The notes below the pieces were generated by a model that was not told where the DNA came from, ran no database searches, and saw nothing but the letters and a program-made list of their open reading frames with translations. From Heterohyrax brucei (Eukaryota > Chordata > Mammalia > Hyracoidea > Procaviidae), in contig CM053154.1 of the NCBI GenBank assembly GCA_028571685.1, positions 14,478,001-14,542,000 on the forward strand: 64,000 bases of DNA, written 5' to 3'. Within the stretch, counting starts at the first letter, position 1. Each line of letters opens with the position of its first letter. Made by a program: the position numbers and the translations under genes. Of the stretch, positions 33,283 through 42,934 are shown piece by piece.

Positions 33283-33488
33283 AAGAAGTCAGTCTCAACC
33301 AGGGACAGTGGCAACCCCCGGGAGACGCATGCAGTATCTGGAAACATTTCTGTTTGTCACAGCTGTGAGAGGGGATATGTCATCTAATTAGGCAGGGGTC
33401 AGGGATTCTGCAAGATGCATAGGAACCCCCTCTGGCAAGGAGTTACCCAGGCCAAAATGCCAACAGTGCCAAGGCTGAGAAACTTTGT
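33283..33488 (+). mobile_element. MER20 (hAT-Charlie DNA transposon)
   Basis: gtcagtctcaaccagggaca, gtatctggaaacatttctgt, ttgtcacagctgtgagaggg, caggggtcagggattctgca and caacagtgccaaggctgaga. Both ends are recognisable, so it is close to full length. Confidence 0.88.
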
Positions 33489-33639
33489 TTTTGAGGTATA
33501 AAAGTGTCTGATTCTGATTAAATTTCTGTTTTTGAGAAATATCTAGTCTTTTATTACATCAGCTAGAGAAAAAACACGCTTGAATAAAAAAGAAGGGGAA
33601 TGCCTTTACCAATTTGCTAATTGGCAATATAATTGGACT

Positions 33640-33745
33640 TAGTCTGCTCAAGCCTCAGTATTGCCATCTGTAAAATAGCTAGATTACACTTCCTGATTTC
33701 TAAGTGTCCTTCCGACTCTGACCCTCTTGGACTCAGTGATTCTTA
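33640..33745 (+). mobile_element. MIR-type 3' segment
   Basis: gcctcagtattgccatctgt, aaaatagctagattacactt and gtccttccgactctgaccct resemble the MIR/THER 3' region. Confidence 0.6.
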
Positions 33746-34812
33746 TTTTCGACAACCCAATTTTGTGCCAGAGGGGAACAGGCCAGACCGAACCCTGCAC
33801 CACACTGGATAAACAAGAGCACAATAGAATTCCTGGTGGAAATAAATCATCTTTTCATATAAAATCTTCTGAAGACTATTTCGAGAAGAGTAATAGATCT
33901 GCCAGTCCAACACCTGCAGGGTAGGTAATAATTTACTTAGCCCACTGACTTGGGGGCAGGTCCTGTTCTTGATAAATGGCCCAATTAAGCATCTGTTAAT
34001 CACAGCGTTATCTCACTGGAAGGTAGAATACCTACTTCTCTCCAGCCTTTCCTCAGTGAGATAACATCACAAATTCCCCAAACAGGCACAGGGTGTTCAC
34101 AGCACAGGGAAGCCAGCTAGGGGTGCCCGAGAGGGACCATGCTCCTGCCCTGTCGCGGGCTCCGGCCCCAGGCTTGCCTGGGATGAGAATATCCCCTGAG
34201 CCTGAGCCTGGCCCTTCCCCCATCAACCTTCCTATAACCTCGGCTCCTGAACTCTTGTGTTCGTCTGAGGCCTTGATAATAAAGCAACATCTGCAAAACC
34301 TACAAGAACTTTACAGCAGTTAATTGAGTAATTGAAGCAAGATGCCGGGAGGGGTGATCTATGGGCCTGGGTTGAGGGCCGAGAAGGGAGACAACGGATT
34401 TATTGCAAAGGCCGTGGGCGGCCTTGGGCCCAGGCTCTGGTTCACAGGAAGTTTGAGGTCAGGTGGGATTAAAATATCTTTAGAAACAAATGGAATAATT
34501 TGACTGAAATATCAGGCACGCTGTGCCAGTTTATGCCAGGAGACCAGGTGTGATTTATTTACTTGGCACCCAACATACTTTTCTTGATATCTACTCCATT
34601 AGTCTAAATTTATAGATGATTGAGCAGGTGGGCAGTCCCTGTCTGTGTCTGTCTGTCTCATCCTGACCGCTACATGAGGACTGGCTCAGAGCAATTCAAG
34701 ATAAGTCAAGTTATACCTTAAAGGAGCTGGAGCCCTGGAATCTACACAAGTGCTATGTTGGGACAAAGGCACTTACAATCCAGTTGTATTTGCTCTGAAA
34801 TGGCTTATCATG
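33746..34812. other. Repeat-free stretch with AT-core island
   Basis: No recognised repeat across about 1 kb. The part 34440-34620 carries gattaaaatatct, taatttgac and ttagtctaaattta and looks like conserved non-coding DNA. A 76-codon frame at 34093-34323 has no domain. Confidence 0.45.
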
Positions 34813-34986
34813 AAAACCGCAACCAAACCCTCTGCCGTCGAGTCGATTTCAAGTCATAGAGACCCTATAGGTCAGAGTAGAAGTGTCTCATAGAGTTTCC
34901 AAGGAATACCTGGTGGGTATGAACTGCTGACCTTTTGGTTAGCAAACATCACAGGTAGCACTTAACCACTAGGCCCCCAGGGCTTC
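34813..34986 (-). mobile_element. AfroSINE form A
   Basis: ccgcaaccaaaccctctgcc, gtcgagtcgatttcaagtca, cttttggttagcaaacatca and the head cttaaccactaggcccccag. Confidence 0.94.
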
Positions 34987-35012
34987 CTGGCTTGTCAGAG
35001 GGAGTATACAAT

Positions 35013-35219
35013 TGAGCCTTGTTGACCCAACTGTTAAATGCTGGGCTGCTAACCAAAAGGTTGGTGGTTTCAACCTACCCAACTGCTCCCGAGGTGGAAG
35101 GTCTGGTCATCTGCTTCTGTAAAGATTACAGCCAAGAAAACTCTATGTGGCAGCTCTGCTTGGTCATAAGGGGTCCCTGTGAGTCAGAATGGACTCGGCA
35201 GTCCCTAACAACAGTAATC
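35013..35219 (+). mobile_element. AfroSINE form B with RTE-type terminal repeat
   Basis: Head gagccttgttgacccaactg, diverged module gaaggtctggtcatctgctt, tail gtgagtcagaatggactcgg followed by ccctaacaacagtaat. The final aacaac motif resembles RTE LINE ends. Confidence 0.87.
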
Positions 35220-36025
35220 TGAATAACATCCATAAATCTCCCCACTTGAGCACAATTCACCACCTTGAAGTCATTGGGGATGATGTCATTTACTTGATAG
35301 GCTTGCAGATGCCAGGTACAAAGATTGTAGATACATAAAAGTGCCCATGTGAACCACCTGGCCTGGAACCAGCTGAGTGACGAGCCTAGGGACACGCCCC
35401 CAGCACACACGAGGATTGATTTGGGGGAAGGTTATTGTTGCTTTTGTAGTTTCTCTGCTGCTTTATTAAATCCCGAATTCCTTGCAAAACTGTACAATTT
35501 TAATAACTCAAATCCATGTGGATCATAAAGCTGTCTAAATATACCTCGCGCCCTGGGCATCAGACAGATCCACAGGTGATGATGTCACTGGACGTGATTA
35601 ACCAGAACAGGTCACCCGACAAGATTTTATTACAAGTGTCATTTAGATTTCTGACAGCTTTATAAGGCTTAATGGCTTTTTATTAAATACATTGTGTTCA
35701 AGGAAGCTGAAAGTTCGGGATGCCTTGTAAATACAATGCAATGGAATTTCCTTAGCTGCTTCATGAGAGAAAGCAGAAGGTATATGGGACATCCCTCCTG
35801 GTTCCTGGTCCCAGGTCCCAAGGCTCAGGAGGCCTTGAGTTCATTACTTACTGGGGCTAAAGACAAACGGCCCCTGGTGCCACCTCATCCAGCTTTCCTA
35901 GCCAAGCAGGTCTGTCTTGCATCCACCCAGATGTTTCCATCCAAAGCTCTCCAGAGAATGGAATTCCTCGGTCCAGAGAGTGTCCTAGCCCAGTCACCCA
36001 CAGCTTCTCCCAGCCTAGACATACA
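35220..36025. other. Repeat-free stretch with enhancer-like island
   Basis: 35420-35710 contains gatgatgtcactggacgtga, an aggtca half-site, tgacag (35652-35657) and gtgattaacc, with no repeat signature. No coding signal. Confidence 0.5.
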
Positions 36026-36342
36026 AGGTCTGCCAATTAAGTTAGGAGACCCATCCTAGGAAAAGTGCTACACACCTCATTACTGATATTACTTTGGCCA
36101 GCTGTTTCCCCTTGGGAAACTATGCACAGGTGCCAGCTCTCAGTCTGCCCTTCAAAGCAATTTTGGAACTCTTTTTCTGGAATGGCCATCAGAGCTGGCA
36201 CTGGATTACCCTTGGTGTCCTGAATGTCATCAAAATGTCTTTCTTTCAATATTTCCTTTATCTTCAAGTAAAGAAAAAAGTCATTGGGGGCCAGATCAGA
36301 TGAGTAGGGATGGTATTCCAGTATAGTTATTTGTTTCCTGGG

Positions 36343-36387
36343 GTTCCCACCATGAGTCAGATGCAATTCGATGGCACTTGGCTGGCT
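36343..36387 (+). mobile_element. AfroSINE tail-only insertion inside the mariner element
   Basis: ccaccatgagtcagatgcaa and ttcgatggcacttggctggc match only the terminal tail of form-A/B SINEs. Copy 1 of the mariner element has no such segment at the equivalent place. Confidence 0.75.
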
Positions 36388-36456
36388 GGTTAAGAACTCC
36401 CTTATAGACAACTATACAGTTCAGTTCTCAGACGTGCTACCTTGCCACTGTATGCG

Positions 36457-36576
36457 ATGGCCATTTCAGAAAAAGAGTTCCAGAATTGCTTTGAAGGGTG
36501 GACTAGGCACTGGCATTGGTGTATAGCTTTCCTAGGGGAGTACTTCAAAGGTAAGTGTAGTCCTACTCAGCAATGA
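36457..36576 (+). pseudogene. Transposase C-terminal remnant in right arm
   Basis: A 39-codon frame starts MAISEKEFQNCFEGW and runs to IAFLGEYFKGK before a tga stop. It is the inverted twin of the transposase tail encoded on the minus strand of the left arm. Too short to be active. Confidence 0.6.
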
Positions 36577-36624
36577 CATATGGAGCACAGAGAACAATTA
36601 AGTTCAAGGACTTAATTGTCAGAA

Positions 36625-36852
36625 CTCACACCTCTTCCTAGGTCTGGCCTTTGTGAAAGATAACACTCTCCATGAGCCAGTTTGCTCACCTTTGTTCGTT
36701 TCTTCTCAGCAGTCCCGGGGCCTACTTGAAAGGAAGGCCAAGGAAGGATAGATATACTCATCATAACCCCCTCAGCTACTCCTCTCCGGAGGCTGGGGTC
36801 TGTGCTTCGTGCTTTCTATAAATAACCTCATCTAATTCTCACCAGGAAGTCT
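36625..36852. other. Repeat-free stretch
   Basis: Ordinary sequence, no gene or family recognised. Confidence 0.45.
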
Positions 36853-36951
36853 CTGGGTGATGGCAACACACAGTTAATGCACTCAGCTGCTAACAGAAGA
36901 GTTGGAGATTCGAGTCCTACCAGAGGCATCTCAGACGGAAGCCCTGGGCAT
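36853..36951 (+). mobile_element. AfroSINE form B, 5' half
   Basis: gtctctgggtgatggcaaca, cactcagctgctaacagaag and gagtcctaccagaggcatct. The element stops inside the form-B module, where an L1 has inserted; the other half is at 37704-37832. Confidence 0.85.
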
Positions 36952-37700
36952 CTAGGTCAATTGGCATTATGAAGTTTTTTAAGAAAAATTTTGCACCCTG
37001 CTTTGGTGTGTGGTGTCTGGGTCTTAACATGTAGCAAGTGGCCATCTAAGTAACATCAAATAGTCCCAATCCACCTAGAGCAGAGAAGTATGAAGGACAT
37101 CAAAGACCTAAGGGAAATACAAGCCCCAGAGACCAGAAAGGGCCACGTAATCCCGAGACTACATCAGCATGAGAGCACAAGAATTAGATGGTCCCCCGCC
37201 ACCACCAATGGCTGTCCTGACAGGGAACACAATGGAGAGTCCTTGACACAGTGAGAGAAAAATAGGGGTGCAGTACTCAAAGTCTATTAAGTGGGCTAGA
37301 CTTCATAGTCTGACAGAGTAGAGGGACCATGGAAAACATAGTTCCCAGACTCTCTGTTAGTCCAGAACTAAAACCGTTCCCAAAGCCAGCTCTTCAGACA
37401 AAGATAGGACCGGACTATAAGACATAAAATGATACTGGCCAAGAGTGTGCTTCTTGGCTTAAGTAGATACATGAGGCCAACTAGGCAGCTCCTGTCCGGA
37501 GGTAAGATGAGAGGGCACAAGGGGACAGGTGCTAATTGAATAAACACAGAAAATACAGAGTGGAAAGGAGGAGTATGCTGTCACAGACTGGGGAGAGCAG
37601 CCGGAGTTACACAACAGTGTGTGCCTAACTTTTTGTATAACAAATTGACTTGGATTGTAAATTTTCACTTAAAGTGCAATAAAATATTAGAGAAAAAAGG
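36952..37700 (+). mobile_element. Elephant-like L1 3' UTR, nested in an AfroSINE
   Basis: ggtcaattggcattatgaag, gtgtctgggtcttaacatgt, gtggccatctaagtaacatc, gagaccagaaagggccacgt, ggaggagtatgctgtcacag, aaattttcacttaaagtgca and the A-rich end aataaaatattagagaaaaaa. Flanking ggaagccctgggcatcta (36934-36951) and the similar ggaagcactggcaatcta after the tail look like target duplications. Only the 3' UTR was inserted. Confidence 0.85.
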
Positions 37701-37703
37701 ACA

Positions 37704-37832
37704 AAGGAGAAGAAGGAAGCACTGGCAATCTATTTCCAAAAAAATTAGCCATTGAAAACCTCATGGAACTCATTTCTCCTCTGACACATGTACAGTTGCC
37801 ATGAGTTGCAACCGATTCAAATGCACCTGGTA
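37704..37832 (+). mobile_element. AfroSINE form B, 3' half
   Basis: gaagcactggcaatctattt, aattagccattgaaaacctc, ctctgacacatgtacagttg and ccatgagttgcaaccgattc. It continues the SINE interrupted at 36951. Confidence 0.85.
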
Positions 37833-37875
37833 TAGCTTCTCACAACAATCTTGCTAAACAAGTGCTTCTAGTCCT

Positions 37876-38037
37876 GGAAACCCTAGTGGCATGGGGGTTA
37901 ACTACTGTATCTGCTCACTAAACGGTCGGCAGTCCAAATCTGCCAGCTACTCCTTAGAAACTCTATGGAGCAGTACTACTTTGTGCTATAAGGGCTCTGT
38001 GAGTTATAATTCACTCATCAGCAGTGGGTTTGGTTTT
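37876..38037 (+). mobile_element. AfroSINE form A
   Basis: ggaaaccctagtggcatggg, ggtcggcagtccaaatctgc, gctctgtgagttataattca. More diverged than most form-A copies. Confidence 0.92.
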
Positions 38038-38294
38038 AGCAAGCGAGAACAGACAAGTCTAAAGGATTGAGCTGAAGAGAAGAGAAAGAGAAAGCAAGTC
38101 CTTTGTGCCTATTATTGATGGGCTTTGAGTTGCTTGTTTCTCATTCCCACAGTCTGAAGGAGGTGCTGTCACCTGCTTGAAGGAAGCCACAGCTGAAGCT
38201 CATGTGGCTTGGCCCTGGTCACTCAGCCCAGGGGAAGGACACAGCAATGTGGGAGGCACAGGAGCACAGTTCTTCATGCCAAGCCAGTTCAGTT

Positions 38295-38580
38295 CAACAG
38301 ATGTTTAATCTCTGCTATGAGCTGCTAAGTATGACAGTAATAGCTGCCACTCGATGGGACATTTCTAAATCCTGTGCTAAGCGCTTTCCCTGCCTTGTCT
38401 CATTTCATCTTGACAATGTCCCTATATAGTGAATACTGTTCTGATCACCACATCTTATAGCTGGGGAAACTGAGGCCCTGGCACTTTCTGTTACTTGCCC
38501 AAGCTCAGATAGCCAGTCAAAGAGTGAGCCAGGATTATAACTAGGATTAGAACCCAGGAAAGCTAGGCCAAAAGCCCATG
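38295..38580 (-). mobile_element. MIR SINE, nearly full length
   Basis: cctgtgctaagcgctttccc, tagctggggaaactgaggcc, acttgcccaagctcagatag, gattagaacccaggaaagct, in antisense MIR order. Confidence 0.88.
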
Positions 38581-38752
38581 CTTGTGTGTATGGGGGGTGG
38601 GGGGGAGGGTAAATACATAAATAACAAAAAAAAAAATGACTTTTTAACTATTTTAAGTGTGCCGTTCAGTGACATAAATTACATTCATTATGTTGTACAA
38701 TCACTACCATTGTGTATTTCCACAAGTTTTTTTATCACCCCCAATAGAAACT

Positions 38753-38923
38753 AGGAAACCCTGTGGCACAGTGGTTAAGTGCTATAGCTGTTAACCAAAA
38801 GGTTAGTTGTTCAAATCCATCAGGCACTCCTTGGGAACTCTATGAGACAATTCTACTCTGTCCTACAGGGTCACTAGGAATCATTATCGACTTGATGGCA
38901 ACAAGTTTAGTTTTTTGGTTTTG
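38753..38923 (+). mobile_element. AfroSINE form A inserted in L1
   Basis: aggaaaccctgtggcacagt, caaaaggttagttgttcaaa, ggtcactaggaatcattatc. Target duplication atagaaact at 38744-38752 and 38924-38932. Confidence 0.95.
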
Positions 38924-38989
38924 ATAGAAACTCTATACCCCTAAAGCAGTAATTCCCCCATCTCCCTCTTTCCATATCCCCTGATCAAA

Positions 38990-39178
38990 AAAGTCAAAAC
39001 CCAACCACCGCCATCCAGTCAATTCTGGCTCCTAGTGACCCTGTAGGACAGAGCAGAACTGTCCCATAGATTTCCAAGGATGTAAATCTTTACAGAAGCA
39101 GACTGCCACATCTTTCTCCCATGGAATAAGTTGTGGGTTTGAATCGCTGACCTTCGTGTTAGCATCTGAGTACTTAAC
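38990..39178 (-). mobile_element. AfroSINE form C inserted in L1
   Basis: caaaacccaaccaccgccat, gacagagcagaactgtccca, ctttacagaagcagactgcc, gggtttgaatcgctgacctt. The head is truncated at cttaacagctc. Confidence 0.9.
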
Positions 39179-39365
39179 AGCTCATAAACTGTGGTCTGTA
39201 TGTTTGCATGTCCTAGATGTTTTATATAAATGAGATCATATTACAGCTGTTCTTTCATTCAGCATTATGTTTTCCAGGTTCATCCATGGCGTAGCACGTA
39301 TGCAAACTTTCTCAATGTAGCCGGCTCATATCCCGTTGTATGAATCTGCTGCATTTTGGTTATAC

Positions 39366-39880
39366 GTTACCATGTTGATGATGGATGATGTTGGGATGTT
39401 TCAGAGCCTGTGCTTTTAATCTTGACCACTGACAAGTAAGCCCTGCCTTTGCCAGCTCCCGGGGTATCAGGGAAGCAACGCACGGCTACGGATCCGAGGA
39501 TAAGCTCAGTTGCCCTCCCTCTCCTCCAAGGGCAGGGCTTTAACCACCTTGCTCTCTGCCCTTTGGGAGGCTGCAGTGTGGTGATGCTAAGTGGATACAA
39601 CCAGGAATCCTTGGGAGGAATTTTGCCATAAGACCAGCAGCCAGTGGGGAATGGGAAACAGGACTGACATACCTCAGTTAGCTAGTTCTTCTAAGTTCCT
39701 TCTGGGTGCTTTGCCCTCTGCTGGGTGATGTAGGAGAGCAAAAAACAAACCCAGTCCTTTTCTCCCAGGACTCTTCCAGGACTCACTGTGGCCACCAGGA
39801 CAGAAGCTGGCGATGGAAGCTGTCCAAGTCAGCCCATGGTCCAGGACCAAACAGTGTGTGTGCACATAGGACAGCTTCTG
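39366..39880. other. Repeat-free stretch, no gene seen
   Basis: Mixed sequence; the 39.7-40.1 kb frames on both strands partly overlap repeats and show no domain. Confidence 0.45.
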
Positions 39881-39941
39881 CAGCAGCACTGTCTGTGGAA
39901 ATAGGACAGAGCCAGAGCTGTCCTGTGGAACTTTCTGTCAT

Positions 39942-40085
39942 TGTTAGGCACCATCCAGTCCATCTTGGCCCACAGCAACCCTGTGCACGACACGCTGCCC
40001 CGTCCCGCACCATGCCCACAATCGTTTTTATGCTTAAGACTGTCACCCTAGCCGCTGTGTCGATCGATCTTGCTGAGGGTCTTTC
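39942..40085 (-). mobile_element. RTE/BovB LINE 3' end inside the hAT element
   Basis: ttgttaggcaccatccagtc, gcacgacacgctgccccgtc, cgtttttatgcttaagactg, cttgctgagggtctttctag: antisense RTE 3' end. Confidence 0.85.
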
Positions 40086-40136
40086 TAGTTACATTTATTG
40101 TGGATAGCTGCCTTTGAAAGGCCTCTGACTCCTGGT

Positions 40137-40265
40137 GCCCTTATGTACAAAGAATGAAACATTGCCCAGACTTGTGCCATCTTTGTGACTGTTGTTGCAT
40201 GGGTCTGCCTGATTGAAGATTTTCCCTGATTTTAGCCGGCCCTCCACAGTGCCAAACATATCCTT
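40137..40265 (-). mobile_element. Second RTE/BovB 3' fragment
   Basis: gcccttatgtacaaagaatg and aaacattgcccagacttgtg, then gtgactgttgttgcatgggt, repeat the same RTE interval as 39975-40075. It may be a second insertion or a tandem duplication. Confidence 0.65.
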
Positions 40266-40804
40266 TTCTGGAGATTGAAACTTTTTAGTAGCTACCTTTG
40301 AAAAAGTAAAAAAGAAACAGGTAAAATCTGTGAGAACCAGAACTCCATGGGACCGCCTTGTTCTTCTGGTCTCGGAAGTTTTCTGCCTTTGACAGGCTTA
40401 ACACCTTTCTGTTGGTCACTTTAATGAAAAATATCTTAGTTTATCTTCTCTGACAGGTTTTCACCTTACATGGTTCTGGCTTTCGCAGGTTTAATTGTAA
40501 TACATTATTTGACCCAATATATTCCAAATACGACCAGGTCACTATGTAGTCGATATCAGACATACGAACGCAATGACTTACATCCTTTCTTTGGCAATAT
40601 GTCTTCCAAGTGCGTTGTATTTTTTACCCTTTCAGAAGTTCTCCCTTAGGACTAGTCACATGTCAATGCTCAACAGCCACATGTGACTTTGATGGTTGCT
40701 GCATCAGATGGCACAGCTCTACAGGGCAAGAATGTGTCATCCCCAAGTACACCCAGTCAAATGACGTGCACAGGCTAGGTATTCAGCAAATGCCTTTGAG
40801 ACAG

Positions 40805-40950
40805 TTTGAAGCCGGGAGATATGGTTAAGGATACAGGACCCTAGGTATGTTACTTGGCCTCTCCAAGCTTTGCGCATCTATAAAAGAAGGGAGATAATAA
40901 CTACCTCTCAGGATTGCAGAGAGGATGAAATGAGATAACATACACATTTA
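40805..40950 (+). mobile_element. MIR SINE
   Basis: gtatgttacttggcctctcc, gcgcatctataaaagaaggg, ctctcaggattgcagagagg, atgaaatgagataacataca, in MIR order. Confidence 0.82.
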
Positions 40951-40967
40951 AAAAAAAAAAAAAAAAC

Positions 40968-41145
40968 AGTTTCCATGGAGTTGATTCTGACTCACATCAA
41001 CTCCTAGTGTGTGTTAGAATAGAACTGTGTGCTCCAGAGGATTTTCACTGACTGATTTTGGGGGGGAAGTAGATTGCCAGGCCTTTCTTCCTGAGTGCCT
41101 CTGGGTTGGCTTGAGGCTCCAGCCTTTCCAGTTGCAGCCAAGCAC
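40968..41145 (-). mobile_element. AfroSINE form B
   Basis: cagtttccatggagttgatt, ctgactcacatcaactccta, gtagattgccaggcctttct, ggttggcttgaggctccagc. A poly-A run at 40949-40966 abuts its tail side. Confidence 0.82.
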
Positions 41146-41718
41146 ATTAGCCATTTGCATCAGCAGGGACCTCAGCGTATGTATGGTGAGTCCTCAGTAA
41201 ACACTGTCTGGAACCATTACCCTGTCTTTAGTACTGTGCAGGCAAACCTTGCCATCTCTGACCACCCCAAGCCCTACAGCTGCTTGAAAAGACTGCACGC
41301 AGACCCTCGGGTGCATAGGGGAGGCCCCCAAGTCCTCCGTATTCCATGAACCCACCAAAGTGGAAGCACATGTCAGATGTTCCAGACTGGAGCAGTCAAA
41401 CCGGAAACTTCACTAATATTCCAGGAGCCACAGACAGAGAGGATCAGGGGTTAGCCAGGAAATTACTCACATTTAACATGGGGCTGGGTCTCTGGGGAAC
41501 CTGCTGTGTTCCCTTGCTTGGCAGTTGTACTTCCCTGCTGAGTTTGACTCTTTCTGAAGCCAGGCTTTACCGAGAGCTCTGGGAAGACATTCAGAAGGGT
41601 TTTCTCGTATTTACATCATCCAACAGCTGGAGTGGGACGCCTCGGCTTCCCCAGGTAGTTTGCACATTGATCTGATCTTGGGGCTTGGAGGTATAATTTT
41701 CTCAAACTCCAGCCATGT
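41146..41718. other. Repeat-free stretch, no gene seen
   Basis: A 109-codon frame (41346-41675) lacks a domain or coding bias that I can judge. No repeat recognised. Confidence 0.45.
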
Positions 41719-41950
41719 ATGCTGTTAGTTGCTATCGGGTCAACTCCAACTCACGGCGACTTTACGTGCAACAGAACAAAGCTTCGCCTGGTCCTCTGCC
41801 ATCCTCGCGACTGCCAGCAGGTCCCAATTCTTCACTTCAGCTATTGTGCCATTCCATCTTGCCAAGGGTCTCCCTCTCCCTCACTGGCTCTGTGCTTCCC
41901 CAAATACAATGCCCTTCTCCAGTAATTGACCCCTCCTGTTGACATATCCC
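41719..41950 (-). mobile_element. RTE/BovB LINE 3' end, antisense
   Basis: gctgttagttgctatcgggt, gtgcaacagaacaaagcttc, ggtcctctgccatcctcgcg, ccaagggtctccctctccct, cagtaattgacccctcctgt. Confidence 0.85.
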
Positions 41951-41965
41951 AAACAAGCAAGTCAG

Positions 41966-42175
41966 AGAATGTTCCGTTGTCATACCCACAGGGTTTTCAT
42001 TGGCTAATTTTTAGAAACAGATCACCAGGCCTTTCTTCCTAGTCTGGCAGTCTGGCAGTGCCACTAAAACCTGTCCACCATGGGTGACCTTGGTGGTATT
42101 TGGAATACCTATGATGCAGCTTCCAGCATCACAGCAACGTGCAAATCACCACAACATAATAAGCTGACAAATAGG
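41966..42175 (-). mobile_element. AfroSINE form B, long variant
   Basis: gggttttcattggctaattt, cagatcaccaggcctttctt, cctagtctggcagtctggca (a 10-base duplication), then ttccagcatcacagcaacgt. The region past the module does not end in the normal head, so this may be a related composite. Confidence 0.65.
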
Positions 42176-42934
42176 TGGTGGACCGCCATGTATGGACATA
42201 CTTTAAAGGAAACAGTAATTGATAGATTCCGGAAAACTCATCTTGGGCCCCACTCTGAGATACCACAACATGAAAATCTTATTCTAAAAAGGCAAATTAT
42301 CGTTGCAACAGAGAATATTTATCTGAACATCTGGTTAAAGAGTTATTTGTATATTATTGAAATAAATAGACAATTTTTTGCCTATCTAGGACTTACAGCT
42401 TCCCAATATTAGGTCTGTGGGTTGCAGTTTGGCAGTCACTGAATTGGGGAGTCCTTTGGTATCGTAGTCATTCAAGAAAGCAAACGGGGTAGCCAGGAGA
42501 GGCCTGGAGGGACAGCCTAAGCCACCAGGTCTTATGTAGCACATCACCTTTCGCCCTCAGGGAAAGGATACCTGGTTTGGCCACTAAGCCTACCACCAGC
42601 ATTTGGGTGGCAACTGGAGGTTAATTCCCATGACCCCAAATCAGCCCCCTCGCGTAACAAGCCAGGACCCGCCGTCTTTTCACTTGGAGGCAAGTGGAGT
42701 TTTTGTGTTTATTGCCTTTTCCTTCCAGAATACCTGCTACCTTTGGTTGAAAATCCTAATGGTGGTGAGTTAAATTTCAAACCGGGATATTTCAAGTTAG
42801 AAATACCAGAAGTTATAAAGTAGCACTGCTCTTGTGAATAACAGAATCCAATGTGCTTAGTAACATACTTCTAAATGCCTTCTAGGATGGATCCCTTCTG
42901 TCAAGGCCTTCTCTTCTGCAATGGCAACTCTGCA
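42176..42934. other. Unassigned stretch
   Basis: A 110-codon plus frame ends near 42412 without a known domain. The sequence just after, gtgggttgcagtttggcagt, reversed resembles the end of an hAT-type element; not called. No gene seen. Confidence 0.35.

Larger units (their letters stand above)
36026..36624. mobile_element. Mariner-derived fold-back element, copy 2
   Basis: Same architecture as 30594-31150 and about the same net length once an internal 45-base SINE tail is subtracted. The minus strand at left and centre reads YHPYSSDLAPNDFFLYLKI, where the D of PNDFF corresponds to the third catalytic Asp of mariner D34D transposases, then KERHFDDIQD and MAIPEKEFQNCFEG. The right arm repeats that last segment in inverted orientation. 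Terminal hairpin acaattaagt/acttaattgt is at 36594-36619. Confidence 0.85.
38630..39365 (-). mobile_element. Old L1 3' end, antisense, split by two SINEs
   Basis: ttttaactattttaagtgtg, ccgttcagtgacataaatta, tgttgtacaatcactaccat, then after the SINEs gtcctagatgttttatataa and tccaggttcatccatggcgt. These follow an L1M 3' region in antisense. Confidence 0.8.
39881..40724. mobile_element. hAT-type non-autonomous DNA transposon, interrupted
   Basis: Left: cagcactgtctgtggaaata and gagctgtcctgtggaacttt. Right: ttagtagctacctttgaaaa, gtaaaaaagaaacaggtaaa, ctcaacagccacatgtgact and the end gatggcacagctct. This is a common mammalian element with cagtgctgtcc-like ends. RTE pieces at 39942-40265 split it. 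Confidence 0.65.

Noticed and set aside
38586-38613. G-rich run as a possible G-quadruplex
   Set aside because: Only about three runs of three or more G with short loops near a low-complexity patch; not enough context to call it regulatory.
42176-42412. 110-codon frame with a possible hAT origin
   Set aside because: The match to any transposase or terminal repeat is too weak to name.
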